From assembly GCA_025935445.1 (NCBI GenBank), contig JAICVG010000094.1, forward strand, positions 1 to 5,766: 5,766 bases of DNA, in the 5' to 3' direction. The stretch is from Nitrososphaera sp. (GTDB lineage: Archaea; Thermoproteota; Nitrososphaeria; Nitrososphaerales; Nitrososphaeraceae). A model generated the notes under the pieces. The model searched no databases. It was given only the letters and a program-made list of their open reading frames with translations, and was not told the DNA's origin. Positions within the stretch are counted from its first letter, which is position 1. Each line of letters begins with the position of its first letter. Both the position numbers and the translations under genes were made by a program. Below are positions 5,144 through 5,766 of the stretch, piece by piece.

Positions 5144-5298
5144 CAGCTATTTTTGATGTTCATCCAATACAGGAGATTGCACCATTCCAATGCCAAGTAA
5201 TCTCAAGAACATCGAAATACATTGACGGCAGCGGGAGCAGCAATGGCAGGCGAGGCAACTATTGTTATTACTATAGTAGAATTTCTTGTCAAGAGCTA

Positions 5299-5766
5299 TT
5301 ATTCATCTGATTCTATGTTAAAGAACTTGTTATCTTCCAAAATATTATCATGACTTCTTATTTCTCTAATGCCATCTTCTGAGTTAGATATGGTATTATT
5401 ATAGACATGATTGTCCTCTGTAAAGCCATCATCTGCTATTGGAGGATTAAGCAAACGTATGCCCGCTCCAGTTGCTCCTTCAATTGTATTGCTATAAATC
5501 TGGTTATTTGGCGATTCTGATACTATTATTCCAGTAGTAGTATTATAGATGTAATTATTTCTCGCAATTGAATCATGCATGTTTCTTGAGAAGAATATGC
5601 CTGCCCGCATGTTGTGCTCTGCTCTGTTTCCTTCAATGAGAATATTGTAGCAATCAAGAGAACAGATTACACCTATTGGATTATGATGAAGCCAATTATT
5701 TGTAATACTCATATCATGAGTTCCAGTATGAGGATCCAAAGCATATTTTATGTTATGATGATATTC
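5299..5766 (-). CDS. Right-handed beta-helix protein, AlgG/NosD-like (C-terminal part)
   Basis: The frame is open to the window edge, so the N-terminus is missing; 155 residues are visible, ending in TAA at 5299-5301. The sequence is a run of about 20-24-residue rungs with the Asn/Ile pattern of parallel beta-helix (PbH1) repeats, e.g. NILIEGNRAEHN, NNYIYNTTTGIIV and NNQIYSNTIEGA. Near the left of the visible part, YALDPHTGTHDMSI (8-21) resembles the DPHD region of mannuronan C5-epimerases such as AlgG, where Asp and His are catalytic. The visible D11 and H13 are the equivalents. The enzyme may therefore act on a uronate-containing or other polysaccharide, probably outside the cell; NosD-like or carbohydrate-binding roles are alternatives. 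Several Asn-X-Ser/Thr sequons (NTT, NNT, NTIS) would suit a secreted archaeal protein. Family is confident, substrate is not. Confidence 0.85.
   Translation of the reverse strand, partial: EYHHNIKYALDPHTGTHDMSITNNWLHHNPIGVICSLDCYNILIEGNRAEHNMRAGIFFSRNMHDSIARNNYIYNTTTGIIVSESPNNQIYSNTIEGATGAGIRLLNPPIADDGFTEDNHVYNNTISNSEDGIREIRSHDNILEDNKFFNIESDE

Noticed and set aside
4904..5200. 98-codon plus-strand frame containing DWVGFEPTTSAM
   Set aside because: The peptide is the antisense reading of the tRNA-Ala fragment at 5055-5095. Such peptides are a familiar false call over tRNA genes. The frame also overlaps the Cys-rich frame.
5238..5248. CAGCAATGGCA resembling CAGCAATGCCA of the tRNA-Ala fragment (5085-5095)
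   Set aside because: Ten of eleven bases match, but the match does not continue into tRNA sequence on either side; chance is the simplest explanation.
1..5766. CRISPR array, insertion sequence or transposase
   Set aside because: No regularly spaced repeats, terminal inverted repeats with target duplications, or transposase motifs were seen on either strand.

Overview
The window looks archaeal and most likely comes from a soil-type thaumarchaeon (Nitrososphaerales). The reasons are AT-rich intergenic DNA with TATA-like boxes about 25-30 bp upstream of starts, no clear Shine-Dalgarno sites, three genes whose only full-length start is TTG, a tRNA with two introns, and a surface-type protein rich in N-glycosylation sequons. 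The phylum assignment is an inference.

Left part (1-1141): the 3' end of a gene for an unrecognised, probably extracytoplasmic protein, then a tRNA-Trp(CCA) gene. One tRNA intron lies in the anticodon loop and a second in the T-loop. Centre left (1142-2412): a promoter region and a beta-class SPPY DNA methyltransferase, probably m4C-forming, with no restriction partner in view. About 590 bp follow without a convincing gene.

Centre right (2960-4868, minus strand): a two-gene unit, a stand-alone ChrB C-terminal (chromate-resistance) domain protein followed 18 bp later by a 12-TM-type MFS transporter. The likely job of the pair is sensing or processing a toxic oxyanion and exporting it, with the MFS protein in place of the usual ChrA. 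An AT-rich element upstream could serve both this operon and a divergent 42-residue Cys-rich mini-protein (4882-5010, plus), which appears to be leaderless. A short in-frame copy of a ChrB coding segment lies in the operon's leader.

Right part (5050-5766, minus strand): a 41-nt fragment identical in layout to positions 33-73 of a tRNA-Ala(GGC), broken exactly in the anticodon loop. This looks like the attachment-site remnant of an integrated element that would extend to the right, out of the window. A TATA box, a small hairpin and a T-run frame the fragment, so it might also be transcribed on its own. Beyond it lies the C-terminal part of a right-handed beta-helix protein with an AlgG-like DPH motif.

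The most unusual items are the double-intron tRNA-Trp, the half-tRNA-Ala with its own transcription signals, and the Cys-rich micro-protein.
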